From contig NZ_FPAC01000011.1 of assembly GCF_900116105.1 (NCBI RefSeq), positions 1 through 54,264 of the forward strand: a stretch of 54,264 nucleotides of DNA. The letters run 5' to 3'. The DNA is from Paenibacillus sp. 453mf. GTDB lineage: Bacteria > Bacillota > Bacilli > Paenibacillales > Paenibacillaceae. Positions 8,232 to 16,836 of the stretch are shown piece by piece (position 1 is the stretch's first letter; every line of letters starts with the position of its first letter). Under the pieces are notes generated by a model. The model did not search any database. It was not told where the DNA came from and saw nothing but the letters and a program-made list of their open reading frames with translations. The position numbers were made by a program, and so were the translations under genes.

Positions 8232-9305
8232 TCACCCTTTCCTTATATGTTCTTTCCCTGAGTAAACAAGGACCCGCTCTGCCTGCTCATCTGCCAGCAG
8301 TGTTGCTCCTGTAGCCGCCAAGAGATCCTGATGCGTAAATTCATGCGGCTTCCCCTTAATCCGGTTTAAAAAATCCTCCACGATGCGAACCGAAGGCGTA
8401 CGCAGTGGTACTTGCCGCAAAGGCTCCTCATGCGTCATCACGAGTAATAGCTCCCCTTCACCATCCAACTTCGCTGCAGGATCACCTGCCAGCCGAATTT
8501 CGGCGCTGCCCAAGGTGCCTGTCACGAAGATCCGCCCATCTCCCCAAGTCCAGCATTTCTCCGGAGCATGCCAATCCGCATACAGCTGAGCGCTTACCCC
8601 GCCATCCAGCACGGTTTGGACCGCTGCTGTATCGTAGAAATCTGGATATTGTGGCAGTATTCTTTTTCCCATCGTTGCCTGAACGCTTTGAATCTCTTGT
8701 CCGGTCAGCCAGCGCAGCAGATCAAAGTCATGCACCAGCAAGTCGACAATAATGCCTCCCGACTCCTGCTTGTTGAAATGCCAGGCTGGACGGGTCTCCG
8801 GCCGAAGCCGATGCGGCTTCCGCATCGTGATACTAATCAACTCTCCCAGCTCGCCATCCAGTACGAATTCGCGCAGCGTATATAACGCAGGTCGATAACG
8901 CTCTGTTAACAGCATCCCAATTTGAATATTCCCTCTATTAATTAGCTCCTCAAGCTCGCTATACCCATTCGAGTTAACAACTGCTGGCTTATCCAGCATC
9001 AAGTGCTTGCCGTATTTTTCGCAATCCAGTGCGATCTGGAGCTTCTGGTTGTTGACGGCAGAGCTCCCAATCATCTGAACCTGCTCCTCTTCAAGGAGTT
9101 CCTTGCTGCTGCCTGCAAGCTCCAGCTGGTACCTCTCTGCCAGTTGAGCTGCCAGCGCCAGATCGCCTGGTTCAAATATGCCCGCACACGCATAACCCAG
9201 CTCCAGCATCTCCTCAATAAAAATCGAGATATGCGGATGCTGACAGCCAATCACCGCAAACTTCTCTGTCCTTCCCGATCCACGCAAGCCCCTTAAGGAT
9301 GACAT
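8232..9305 (-). CDS. Gfo/Idh/MocA family oxidoreductase (second of a pair)
   Basis: 357 residues from the ATG at 9305, which has AAGGAG 8-9 bases upstream; an ATG at 9347 with AGGAG upstream is an alternative that would add 14 residues. The Rossmann start is KFAVIGCQHPHISIF, with the third glycine replaced by Pro-His, a deviation from the GxGxxG rule that suggests unusual cofactor binding. DKPAVV stands where EKP is usual, keeping the lysine. VDLLVHDFDLLRWLTG supplies the C-terminal His-Asp. It belongs to the same operon as its paralogue; the two share little sequence, so they probably act on different steps or form a heteromer. Confidence 0.85.
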   Translation of the reverse strand: MSSLRGLRGSGRTEKFAVIGCQHPHISIFIEEMLELGYACAGIFEPGDLALAAQLAERYQLELAGSSKELLEEEQVQMIGSSAVNNQKLQIALDCEKYGKHLMLDKPAVVNSNGYSELEELINRGNIQIGMLLTERYRPALYTLREFVLDGELGELISITMRKPHRLRPETRPAWHFNKQESGGIIVDLLVHDFDLLRWLTGQEIQSVQATMGKRILPQYPDFYDTAAVQTVLDGGVSAQLYADWHAPEKCWTWGDGRIFVTGTLGSAEIRLAGDPAAKLDGEGELLLVMTHEEPLRQVPLRTPSVRIVEDFLNRIKGKPHEFTHQDLLAATGATLLADEQAERVLVYSGKEHIRKG

Positions 9306-9405
9306 CAATCCCGCTCCTTCCATGAAGAGATTTTCGCAAAATGTCATGCTCAAATACTCCTAACTCTACTTGAATGACTCCACATCTCATCTTCATTCTC
9401 TACCT

Positions 9406-10404
9406 TCAATTGCACTTACCTTTCACCTCTGCCATCAATCTTTGAATCTCCTTCAAATCATAAGCGAGTCGTTCGACTGCAGGATAAGGAGCTGCACATT
9501 CCAGCGTAATCCACCCGCTATATCCGCTCTTATAGAGAGCGGCCAGCAGTGGAGCATGATCTACCTCACCTTCTCCCAGCCGGCACTGCATAAATGCCTC
9601 ATTGCCATGACGTGTCAAATTCATGAACGATCCCTCTTCGCCTGCACTGTCGATTCTCTTCTCATCCTTTACATGAACATGGCGGAGAGCAGCCCCCAGC
9701 TCCTGAACAGACTCAGCCCCATAGTGGACATCGGAGATGTACATATTGCCCGCATCATGGATGAATCCCAGCCTGTCATCACCTGTTGATTCCAGCAGCT
9801 TCATAGCACTTGCGGCGTCCTCTGTCAGCGTCTGGTTATGAATCTCAATAAGGATCTGAACATCCGATTCGGACGCCTCTTCTACGCAGGCTCGCAAATG
9901 CCGGGCTGCCTGTTCATAATGATGATCGCCTGCCTTAAACGCATTCGGTCCACCCGGGAACACACGTACATATGGGACACCCATTACACTTGCGATCTGA
10001 ATGAGCTGTCGAACATCTTCTAAGGCGGCCTTACACTCCTCCTCAGTTAAGTTGGAAAAGTACCCGACATATCCCGCTAATGCCGGAATGGCAAGATCCA
10101 GATCCTGTGCCCGCTCTCTCAACGCCCCCACTTCCTTAAGCGATATATCAAGCGGAAGATGAGGAGCGCGGCAGGCAATCTCAATACCATCAAAACCAAG
10201 CTCAGCCGTAATCCTCATTGCTTCCGGAAGGCTGTACTCGATCAGGGACCCACTGAAAGCCGCGATGGGAAATAAACGATCGTGAGGCTCCAACCCATCC
10301 TCCTGCCCGTCAGTACGTGACTGCCAATGAGCCTGCGGTGATAGCCAATGATTAGATAACGTTGTCTTGTCCCGACCATCTCGGCTTGCCTCATTATGAT
10401 CCAT
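9406..10404 (-). CDS. Sugar phosphate isomerase/epimerase (xylose isomerase-like TIM barrel)
   Basis: 332 residues. The AP-endonuclease-2/IolE-type TIM barrel begins near residue 45 (FPIAAFSGSLIEYSLPEAMR). Probable metal ligands are in GFDGIEIAC, ILIEIHNQT, GFIHDAGNMY, LRHVHVKDEK and ITLECA. The first 45 residues are a polar, Gln/His-rich extension without a recognisable domain; the start is kept because GGAGGGAG precedes the ATG at 10404. Family members isomerise sugars or act, with Gfo/Idh/MocA partners, in elimination/hydration of 3-keto sugars. Linkage to two such oxidoreductases fits that theme. Confidence 0.82.
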   Translation of the reverse strand: MDHNEASRDGRDKTTLSNHWLSPQAHWQSRTDGQEDGLEPHDRLFPIAAFSGSLIEYSLPEAMRITAELGFDGIEIACRAPHLPLDISLKEVGALRERAQDLDLAIPALAGYVGYFSNLTEEECKAALEDVRQLIQIASVMGVPYVRVFPGGPNAFKAGDHHYEQAARHLRACVEEASESDVQILIEIHNQTLTEDAASAMKLLESTGDDRLGFIHDAGNMYISDVHYGAESVQELGAALRHVHVKDEKRIDSAGEEGSFMNLTRHGNEAFMQCRLGEGEVDHAPLLAALYKSGYSGWITLECAAPYPAVERLAYDLKEIQRLMAEVKGKCN

Positions 10405-10422
10405 CCTTACTCTCCCTCCTTA

Positions 10423-11253
10423 TCACTTAATACCTGATGCCGTATGGTTCTGCACAAAGTACTTCTCCGCAAACAAGAATACGATCAGAATCGGGAGCAA
10501 ACTCATCAGTGCCGCAGCCACCATCAGCTGCTCATTGCCAACCCATTGACCCTTCAGACCCAGGATGCCGATCGGAAGGGTAAACTTCTCACTGGAGCTC
10601 AAGTAGATCGACGGTGCCAAGATCTCATTCCATTTGGTCATGAACGTAAAAATAGAAAGGGTGGCGAGAGACGGCAGACTGAGCGGCATATAGATGCGCC
10701 AGTAGATTCGCAGCGGATTGGCTCCTTCCATCTTGGCTGACTCCTCATAATCTGCCGGTATACTGAGAAAAGCCTGCCGCATCAGGAAGATGCCGAACGG
10801 CTGAGCCAGCCACTCAATCACCCACAATGGTGTGAGGGTGTCCAGCATGTTCAACGAGTTAAAGATAATGAAATGCGGAATGATGATGACGACCGGAGGG
10901 ATCATCATCGTACCGAGTACGAACATGAACAGGATATTTTTAAAGGGGAAACGGAGCCTGGCAAAGGCATACCCGACCAGAGAACAGGACAGCAGTGTGC
11001 CGACGACAGACAGAATCGCAACAATGAAGCTGTTCATCGTCTGTGTGCCGAAATCACCGAGCTTCAAGACCTCCGCATAGTTGGACCACTGAAAATCTTT
11101 AGGGAACCAGGTCGGCGGTACAGCGGTGTATTCCGCATACGTTTTTAATGAATTCAGAATCGCTTTGGCAAAAGGGACCAGCATAATGAGCGAGCTGAGA
11201 ATGATGGCGATATAAGCCAGGATTTTACCCGACTTTTTACGAGAGGATTGCAT
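10423..11253 (-). CDS. Carbohydrate ABC transporter permease, MalG/LacG type
   Basis: 276 residues from the ATG at 11253, which has a perfect AAGGAGGT; an upstream frame would overlap the partner gene. About six membrane helices. The EAA loop near the end of the transmembrane domain reads EESAKMEGANPLRIYWRIYM, the contact site for the ATPase. It forms the import channel with the MalF-type partner encoded just upstream on the same strand. No ATPase gene is in this cluster. Confidence 0.92.
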   Translation of the reverse strand: MQSSRKKSGKILAYIAIILSSLIMLVPFAKAILNSLKTYAEYTAVPPTWFPKDFQWSNYAEVLKLGDFGTQTMNSFIVAILSVVGTLLSCSLVGYAFARLRFPFKNILFMFVLGTMMIPPVVIIIPHFIIFNSLNMLDTLTPLWVIEWLAQPFGIFLMRQAFLSIPADYEESAKMEGANPLRIYWRIYMPLSLPSLATLSIFTFMTKWNEILAPSIYLSSSEKFTLPIGILGLKGQWVGNEQLMVAAALMSLLPILIVFLFAEKYFVQNHTASGIK

Positions 11254-11303
11254 GGATTGACCTCCTTCCTTAGGAAGACACTTCTTCTCATTAATGAGAC
11301 CTT

Positions 11304-12266
11304 CTAGTTGTAATGCACCCACCGATTTTGCAGCTTCATCTGCACGAGAGTTAGGCTGAACAAGATCACGAACAGCACCCAGGCAATGGCCGATGCATAG
11401 CCCATGTGGAGGAACGAGAACCCTTCACGGTACAGATACAGCATAAGAACGAGACTGGAATCGCGCGGACCTCCTGCAGCAGCAATATCTCCCCCGCCTG
11501 TCATGACATAAATCTGCTCAAACGCCTGAAACGTAGAAATCGTGCTGAGAATGATGACGAGAAATGTAGTCGGCGAGATGAGCGGTACGGTGATGCTCCG
11601 GAACTTGCGAAGCGTACCTGCACCATCCATCTCCGCTGCCTCGTACAGCTCATTCGGGACATTTTGCAGACCCGCCAAGAACAACACCATGATGTACCCA
11701 ATGCCTTTCCAGACGGCAATGATCACAAGCAGGGGAATAACCCAGTTTTCACTGTTCAGCCATTGCTGCGGCTCCAATCCCCACTTGACCAGCAGGGAGT
11801 TCGCGAACCCGAACCGGGGATTGAATATCGCATCCGCTACGTACAGAATAACGGTCCACGAGGAGATCACCGGTATAAAATGCGCCATCCGAAACCACTT
11901 GAGTCCCTTCAGCTTCTGATTCAGCATCACAGCCAGGACCAGAGCGAGAATCGTCTGGAGCGGCACAAACAGAATGGCAAAATAGATCGTGTTCCACAGT
12001 GACTTCCAGAACAGCGGCTCGTTAAACAGCTTGTTATAGTTCTCTGTTCCGATCCACTGCGGCGGGGTCAGCATGTCATAATCGGAAAAGCTGAAATACA
12101 GGGAGACAAGTAGCGGGCCGGCGACGAACACGATAAAGTGAATAAGATACGGGGACACCATCAGGAGTCCCCACCTTCCTTCAGATCGCAAGTATCGGCT
12201 GCGGCCCGCGGACTTGAGCTTCTGCCCTCTCTTGGGCACGGCCCTAGTCGGTTTGCTTAGTGTCAT
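11304..12266 (-). CDS. Carbohydrate ABC transporter permease, MalF/LacF type
   Basis: 320 residues. The basic cytoplasmic N-terminus (KRGQKLKSAGRSRYLRSEGR) is followed by about six membrane helices beginning WGLLMVSPYLIHFIVFVAG. The EAA loop is YEAAEMDGAGTLRKFRSITV. Inner part of a CUT1-type importer. It starts 23 bases after the solute-binding protein gene ends, in the usual order binding protein - MalF type - MalG type. The substrate is presumably an oligosaccharide or glycoside, processed by the downstream enzymes. Confidence 0.92.
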   Translation of the reverse strand: MTLSKPTRAVPKRGQKLKSAGRSRYLRSEGRWGLLMVSPYLIHFIVFVAGPLLVSLYFSFSDYDMLTPPQWIGTENYNKLFNEPLFWKSLWNTIYFAILFVPLQTILALVLAVMLNQKLKGLKWFRMAHFIPVISSWTVILYVADAIFNPRFGFANSLLVKWGLEPQQWLNSENWVIPLLVIIAVWKGIGYIMVLFLAGLQNVPNELYEAAEMDGAGTLRKFRSITVPLISPTTFLVIILSTISTFQAFEQIYVMTGGGDIAAAGGPRDSSLVLMLYLYREGFSFLHMGYASAIAWVLFVILFSLTLVQMKLQNRWVHYN

Positions 12267-12289
12267 CCGCGGCAGCTCCTTTGGCTTCG

Positions 12290-13663
12290 TTATTTCTCAT
12301 AAAATGCATCCAGCACATCCTGGATTTCTCCATTTGCCTTCGTTAGTGAATCATCCACCGTAGCATCACCAAGGAAGGCGCGCTCTGCATTCTCATTGAA
12401 TTTGGATACCCACTCTTCCCATACGGCATTGGTATCCAGTGTCCCGGCAAATTCAAAGCTGTCGAGGAACGCCTGACGATTCGCAGGCTTCTCCCCTGCC
12501 ATAAGGAATACGTCGGAGTTGGCCACTGACTTCTTGACCGGAACGGCTTCACCCAGCGCTGCCCATTCCTTCTGCACCTCATCCTCGGTAGCCCAGAACT
12601 TCATCCATTCCCACGCTGCAGCTGCTTTGGCTTCATCGGCTTTTGCGCTGATTACCCAGGAGTTTGCTATAACCGGGGCAAACCGCTTGCCATCCGGACC
12701 TGTCGGCAGCACGGTCACATCGTAATTCAGTCCTGCTTCATTCGCAGCCTGCACCCTGGCGTAAATACCGATCCGCATTGCGGCCGATCCGCTTGGGAAC
12801 ACGGCCATGGCACTCTGGAAGCTCTTCAGATCCACGGGATCAGTGAAGATGCCTTTTTGCATACCGTCCACGATCCAGTTCATCGCTTCCTTATTGCCAT
12901 CGGAATCCACAATGGACTGTGTACCCGTCTCGTCAAGAATGCCGCCGCCAAATGACTTCAGTACCGTAAACCAGCCTTCTGTAATGCTGAAGAAAGTAAG
13001 TCCAAATTGACTGACGTTATTCGTATCGAATCCTTCCTCTGCCGCCACCTTGCCGCTGCCGTCTACCGTGAGCTTCGTCGCAGCTGTCTTCAGATCTTCC
13101 CAGCTCCATGCCTCTGTCGGATATTCGACTCCTGCTTTATCAAATAGGTCCTTGTTATAATACAGAACTCCGATCTGGATGCCTTGCGGAATACCCCAGT
13201 AACGCCCATCTGCATCCTTGTTAAATTCCAATCCGTAATAGTCATCCTTGTTCAGATCACGATCAATCCACTCCGTGACGTCCTTCAGCGTGCCTCTCTC
13301 CGCATACTTCATGACGAGCGCTCCGTCTGAGAGCCAAACATCCGGCGCTTTGCCTGCGGCAATTTGTGTATCAAGCTTCTGATAGAACTGTCCATACGGC
13401 GCACTTTGCGTATCTACTTTGATATGTGGAAACTTGGCGGTAAACTTCTCGATCAGCTCCTTCATCTTGGCGTCACTCTTTCCATCGGAGTAATATCCGA
13501 GAGTGATTTCTACTTCTTCCTGAGCAGCTCCCCCATTGTTCTCGGGATCAGTTCCAGCTACCTCACTGCTTCCCGTTGTTCCCCCTCCACTGCAAGCTGC
13601 CGCGAATACAGAGAACACAAGCAGCATACATACGAGTATGGACACCTTCTTATGCTTGACCAT
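12290..13663 (-). CDS. Extracellular sugar-binding lipoprotein (ABC family 1)
   Basis: 457 residues. The signal peptide ends in a lipobox (FAAAC, Cys24), so the mature protein is a lipid-anchored receptor on the outer face of the membrane. A Gly/Ser/Thr-rich linker follows, then a family 1 solute-binding domain (ITLGYYSDGKSDAKMKELIE; APDVWLSDG). First gene of the minus-strand sugar operon, divergent from the kinase gene at 13803. The roughly 140-base AT-rich gap between them must hold both promoters; TATTGTAAATATTGTAA near 13703 is a short direct repeat there that could be a regulator site. Confidence 0.92.
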   Translation of the reverse strand: MVKHKKVSILVCMLLVFSVFAAACSGGGTTGSSEVAGTDPENNGGAAQEEVEITLGYYSDGKSDAKMKELIEKFTAKFPHIKVDTQSAPYGQFYQKLDTQIAAGKAPDVWLSDGALVMKYAERGTLKDVTEWIDRDLNKDDYYGLEFNKDADGRYWGIPQGIQIGVLYYNKDLFDKAGVEYPTEAWSWEDLKTAATKLTVDGSGKVAAEEGFDTNNVSQFGLTFFSITEGWFTVLKSFGGGILDETGTQSIVDSDGNKEAMNWIVDGMQKGIFTDPVDLKSFQSAMAVFPSGSAAMRIGIYARVQAANEAGLNYDVTVLPTGPDGKRFAPVIANSWVISAKADEAKAAAAWEWMKFWATEDEVQKEWAALGEAVPVKKSVANSDVFLMAGEKPANRQAFLDSFEFAGTLDTNAVWEEWVSKFNENAERAFLGDATVDDSLTKANGEIQDVLDAFYEK

Positions 13664-13802
13664 TTAACCGCCCCCCGCTATATTAGTTCCAATCCTATCT
13701 ATATTGTAAATATTGTAAGTAAAGGTGGAATGGTTATTCCTACTCTAGTTGTCTTTTCCTGCACTCACCTTATTTTCATCGTAAAAAGAGGTGGTTCATA
13801 TC

Positions 13803-15623
13803 TTGTCCAGCCTGTCTATTAATAAGAAACTGATTGCAATCAGCCTGATCTTTGTCTGTCTGCCTGTGATCATTCTCGGCTCCTATTGGTACAATGCATC
13901 CACCCGCACAATTGAAGAGTCCGCCATCGCATCCAACGAACGTATCGTTACTCAGACCAGTGAATACCTGAATTTATATGTATCCAATCTTGAAACTTCA
14001 ACCTACCCCTTTCTCTCCAATTCGCATATCCAAACACTAATCAATCGTACCAGCATGACCCCTTATGAATACTTGAAGCTATCTGATGCCATCGAAAAAG
14101 GATTATTCGCCCAAATGCTCTATGGACGTGATGATCTTGTCGGGCTGTCTGTTCTTGCCAAGAACGGTATGCAGGTCAGCGACTACAGCCGCTCTGAAGA
14201 AATGCTCGATATGCGGAGCATCAGGCAGCGTAATCAGCTGCTGCTAGCAGACATGGACCAGATGGACGATTTCCATATGACGGGCATCCGCTACCTCGGT
14301 TCAGAGCCTGTGCTGACATTAATCCGAAAAATTTCGAGCAGCAAAAGCTATCTCTACGAGGGACTGCTCGTGGTTGATCTGAATCTGGACCAGATTGCCG
14401 GCATTTGCAGCAATGTATCCAGGGAGGACCTTCATCTGTGGATTGCCGATATGCAAAATAACCGTATCCTGTATCATCCGGACAAGGAGCGAATTGGCGA
14501 TCTCTTGCCTGCGTCCCTTGCGAAGAAATTCTCAGCAGAGCCCGCCGGCCTAATACATGAATACAAAGGCAACACCGAAAATATTTTATTATATGAGGAG
14601 GCCACTCTCTCCAAATGGGCTGTGGCACTGGAGCAGCCTAAGAATGCCGTCGTGTTCGAGCTCCTTAATTTAAGATCAACAACCGTGTATTTGTTTGTCA
14701 TCATTATGCTGGTGACGCTACTTGTTATGGGGGGATTCTCCTTACAGATCAGCCGCGCCCTGTCGCTGCTCCAGCATTTCATGAGACGTGTACAATCCGG
14801 TGATTTTACTCCCCCTATTACCCGTATGACCGGACGCAAGGATGAGATTGGCGGGCTGTTCCGCAGCTATTCCCATATGGTTGGGGAGCTGAAACGACTC
14901 ATCGACGAGGTTCAATCCGTCAAGCTCAAAGAGCGCGAGCTGAGCCTGAAGCAGAAGGAATCGGCACTTCACGCGATGCAATCTCAGATCAATCCCCATT
15001 TTCTGTACAATACACTTGAAGTGATTAATGCTCATGCCATCCTCGACAACCAAATGGTGATCAGCCGGATGACTACCTCCCTCGCAGATCTGTTCCGCTA
15101 CAATCTGAAGAATGCGCATCAAATCGTTACGCTTCGGGAGGAGATCGGGCATTTAAAGGCGTATTTGGATATCCAAAAGGCGAGATACCGAAAATTAACA
15201 GTCGATATCTGCATTGAGGAGTCTGTAATGGATCAGATTCCACTAGTGCGGCTGACACTGCAGCCGCTCGTTGAGAATGCATTTATCCACGGCTATCAGC
15301 ACCATCGTCTGCCGCCTACCTATATCGGTCTGACCGGGACTGCGGATACGGACGGCAATTATATATTGCGAATTATGGATCATGGTAAAGGAATGGAAGA
15401 GAAGCGAATGGAACTGCTGAATCAGTTCTTCAGTGATGCTGAAGAATCCAGAGTAGAATGGGAGCCACTTATTCAATCCAGCGGAATTGGGCTCACTAGT
15501 GTTCATGATCGGCTTAGGCTGTCCTTTGGATGTGATTACGGATTAAGCATTCATTCCTCCGGTCCTGCCGGTACCGTGATTGAAATTAAGCTTCCACTCC
15601 ATCTACAGCCTGCCCGTCCATAA
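13803..15623 (+). CDS. Sensor histidine kinase, LytS/YesM type
   Basis: 606 residues from a TTG at 13803, chosen because GAGGTG precedes it at proper spacing; a GTG at 13791 would overlap that site. Membrane helices at about 6-30 and 292-316 flank a roughly 260-residue extracellular dCache-like sensor. A HAMP domain follows (SLLQHFMRRVQSGDFTPPIT), then the His_kinase box QINPHFLYNTLEVINAHA (phospho-acceptor His399) and an HATPase domain (LQPLVENAFIHG; GKGMEE; SSGIGLTSVHDRL). It probably senses the sugar, or the ligand-bound binding protein, of the adjacent ABC system. The cognate regulator starts 17 bases downstream. Confidence 0.93.
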   Translation: MSSLSINKKLIAISLIFVCLPVIILGSYWYNASTRTIEESAIASNERIVTQTSEYLNLYVSNLETSTYPFLSNSHIQTLINRTSMTPYEYLKLSDAIEKGLFAQMLYGRDDLVGLSVLAKNGMQVSDYSRSEEMLDMRSIRQRNQLLLADMDQMDDFHMTGIRYLGSEPVLTLIRKISSSKSYLYEGLLVVDLNLDQIAGICSNVSREDLHLWIADMQNNRILYHPDKERIGDLLPASLAKKFSAEPAGLIHEYKGNTENILLYEEATLSKWAVALEQPKNAVVFELLNLRSTTVYLFVIIMLVTLLVMGGFSLQISRALSLLQHFMRRVQSGDFTPPITRMTGRKDEIGGLFRSYSHMVGELKRLIDEVQSVKLKERELSLKQKESALHAMQSQINPHFLYNTLEVINAHAILDNQMVISRMTTSLADLFRYNLKNAHQIVTLREEIGHLKAYLDIQKARYRKLTVDICIEESVMDQIPLVRLTLQPLVENAFIHGYQHHRLPPTYIGLTGTADTDGNYILRIMDHGKGMEEKRMELLNQFFSDAEESRVEWEPLIQSSGIGLTSVHDRLRLSFGCDYGLSIHSSGPAGTVIEIKLPLHLQPARP

Positions 15624-15640
15624 AATGAGGAGGGATCTAT

Positions 15641-16693
15641 ATGTATAAAGTCATTATTGCGGATGATGAGTACATGATTCATGCCAGTCTTGCGAAGCAG
15701 GTGGAGTCCTCCGGGCTCCCCTATCAAGTTGTCGGTGAGGCTGAGGATGGACAGGAAGCACTCCTGCTGTTATCCGAGCAGCCTGATCTTATTGTAACCG
15801 ACATCTGCATGCCAGCGATGGATGGACTTACGTTCATCGAACAGGCAAGAGCAGCGAACCCCCATGTTGTGTTCCTGATTATTTCCGGTTACAGTGATTT
15901 CGAATATGCCCGGACTGCGCTGCAGCTCGGTGTGGAAGATTACCTAGTAAAGCCGGTAAGCCCCGACAAATTCATAGCTGCACTCGAATCGATCCTTCGT
16001 AAAATCGAATCCCGCAAGCAGCAGCTCCTTCACCAGAAGCAATGGGTCGTTCATCAGCTGGAGCTGCTGAGGGAGCTTGAGAGCAGCATATGGAGACTTG
16101 ATGAGACGACTGCACATCAAGCGGCAGTCCGCCTTCTAGATCAAGGCTTGCTGCGGGATGCGCCTGCTGCACCGCCGAACATGGTCATCGATCAGATCAA
16201 ATCAGACCTCAACGAGATGCTTAAGACGCGGGGAATCGATGTATCTTATCCTCATTCAAACAAAGAAGCGGCGATTCAGCCGAATTCTGCCGAACCCGAA
16301 GCCGCTTTTCTTCATTACGTTACACTTCTCTTAGACCAGGTTAAGCAACATCGCAATTTCAGCTCACGAAATCAGATTTTAAAAGCCATTGCTCATACGC
16401 GGAAGCATCTTCATGCAAGCGACCTCTCCGTACAGCAGGCTGCTGATATTGCAGGCATGTCCGTGACCTATTTCAGCAGGCTGTTTAAGGAGGAAACAGG
16501 TGTGAGCTATGTACAGTATCTCATTAAGCTGCGAATGGAGGAAGCCAGATCACTGCTTGAGCAGCAAGCCTGCAGCGCATCCGAAGCGTGCGAACGAACA
16601 GGCTATATAGATTACCCCCATTTCAGCAAGACGTTCAAACGGCATTATGGCGTCGCCCCAGCCGATTATATGAAGCATCACCGCAGTTTATAA
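15641..16693 (+). CDS. Response regulator, receiver plus AraC-type DNA-binding domain (YesN type)
   Basis: 350 residues with GGAGG before the ATG. The receiver domain shows DDE (8-10), phospho-acceptor Asp54 in VTDICMPAMDG, and Lys in LVKPVS. A helical linker of about 120 residues includes an Arg/Gln-rich coiled stretch. The C-terminal AraC domain has two helix-turn-helix units (VQQAADIAGMSVTYFSRLF and ASEACERTGYIDYPHFSKTF). Paired with the kinase just upstream, it most likely activates the divergent sugar-uptake and catabolism operon. Confidence 0.94.
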   Translation: MYKVIIADDEYMIHASLAKQVESSGLPYQVVGEAEDGQEALLLLSEQPDLIVTDICMPAMDGLTFIEQARAANPHVVFLIISGYSDFEYARTALQLGVEDYLVKPVSPDKFIAALESILRKIESRKQQLLHQKQWVVHQLELLRELESSIWRLDETTAHQAAVRLLDQGLLRDAPAAPPNMVIDQIKSDLNEMLKTRGIDVSYPHSNKEAAIQPNSAEPEAAFLHYVTLLLDQVKQHRNFSSRNQILKAIAHTRKHLHASDLSVQQAADIAGMSVTYFSRLFKEETGVSYVQYLIKLRMEEARSLLEQQACSASEACERTGYIDYPHFSKTFKRHYGVAPADYMKHHRSL

Positions 16694-16738
16694 CCGGCAG
16701 AGAGGAATGGCTCTTGCATGATGCGAACCTACAGAAAT

Positions 16739-16765
16739 AGGCCAACCAGAAGCTCTGGTTGACCT
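16739..16765 (+). terminator. Hairpin after the two-component operon
   Basis: AGGCCAACCAGA and TCTGGTTGACCT form a 12-bp stem with one mismatch and a 3-base loop. No run of T follows on the plus strand, so it may be a weak or Rho-independent-like site, or serve the converging rnr gene. Confidence 0.4.
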
Positions 16766-16836
16766 AATCATACAAAAGCCGTCGGAGGCTCTCCTAATTT
16801 AGAGAGCAATCCAACGACGTTGCTTATACAAATACG

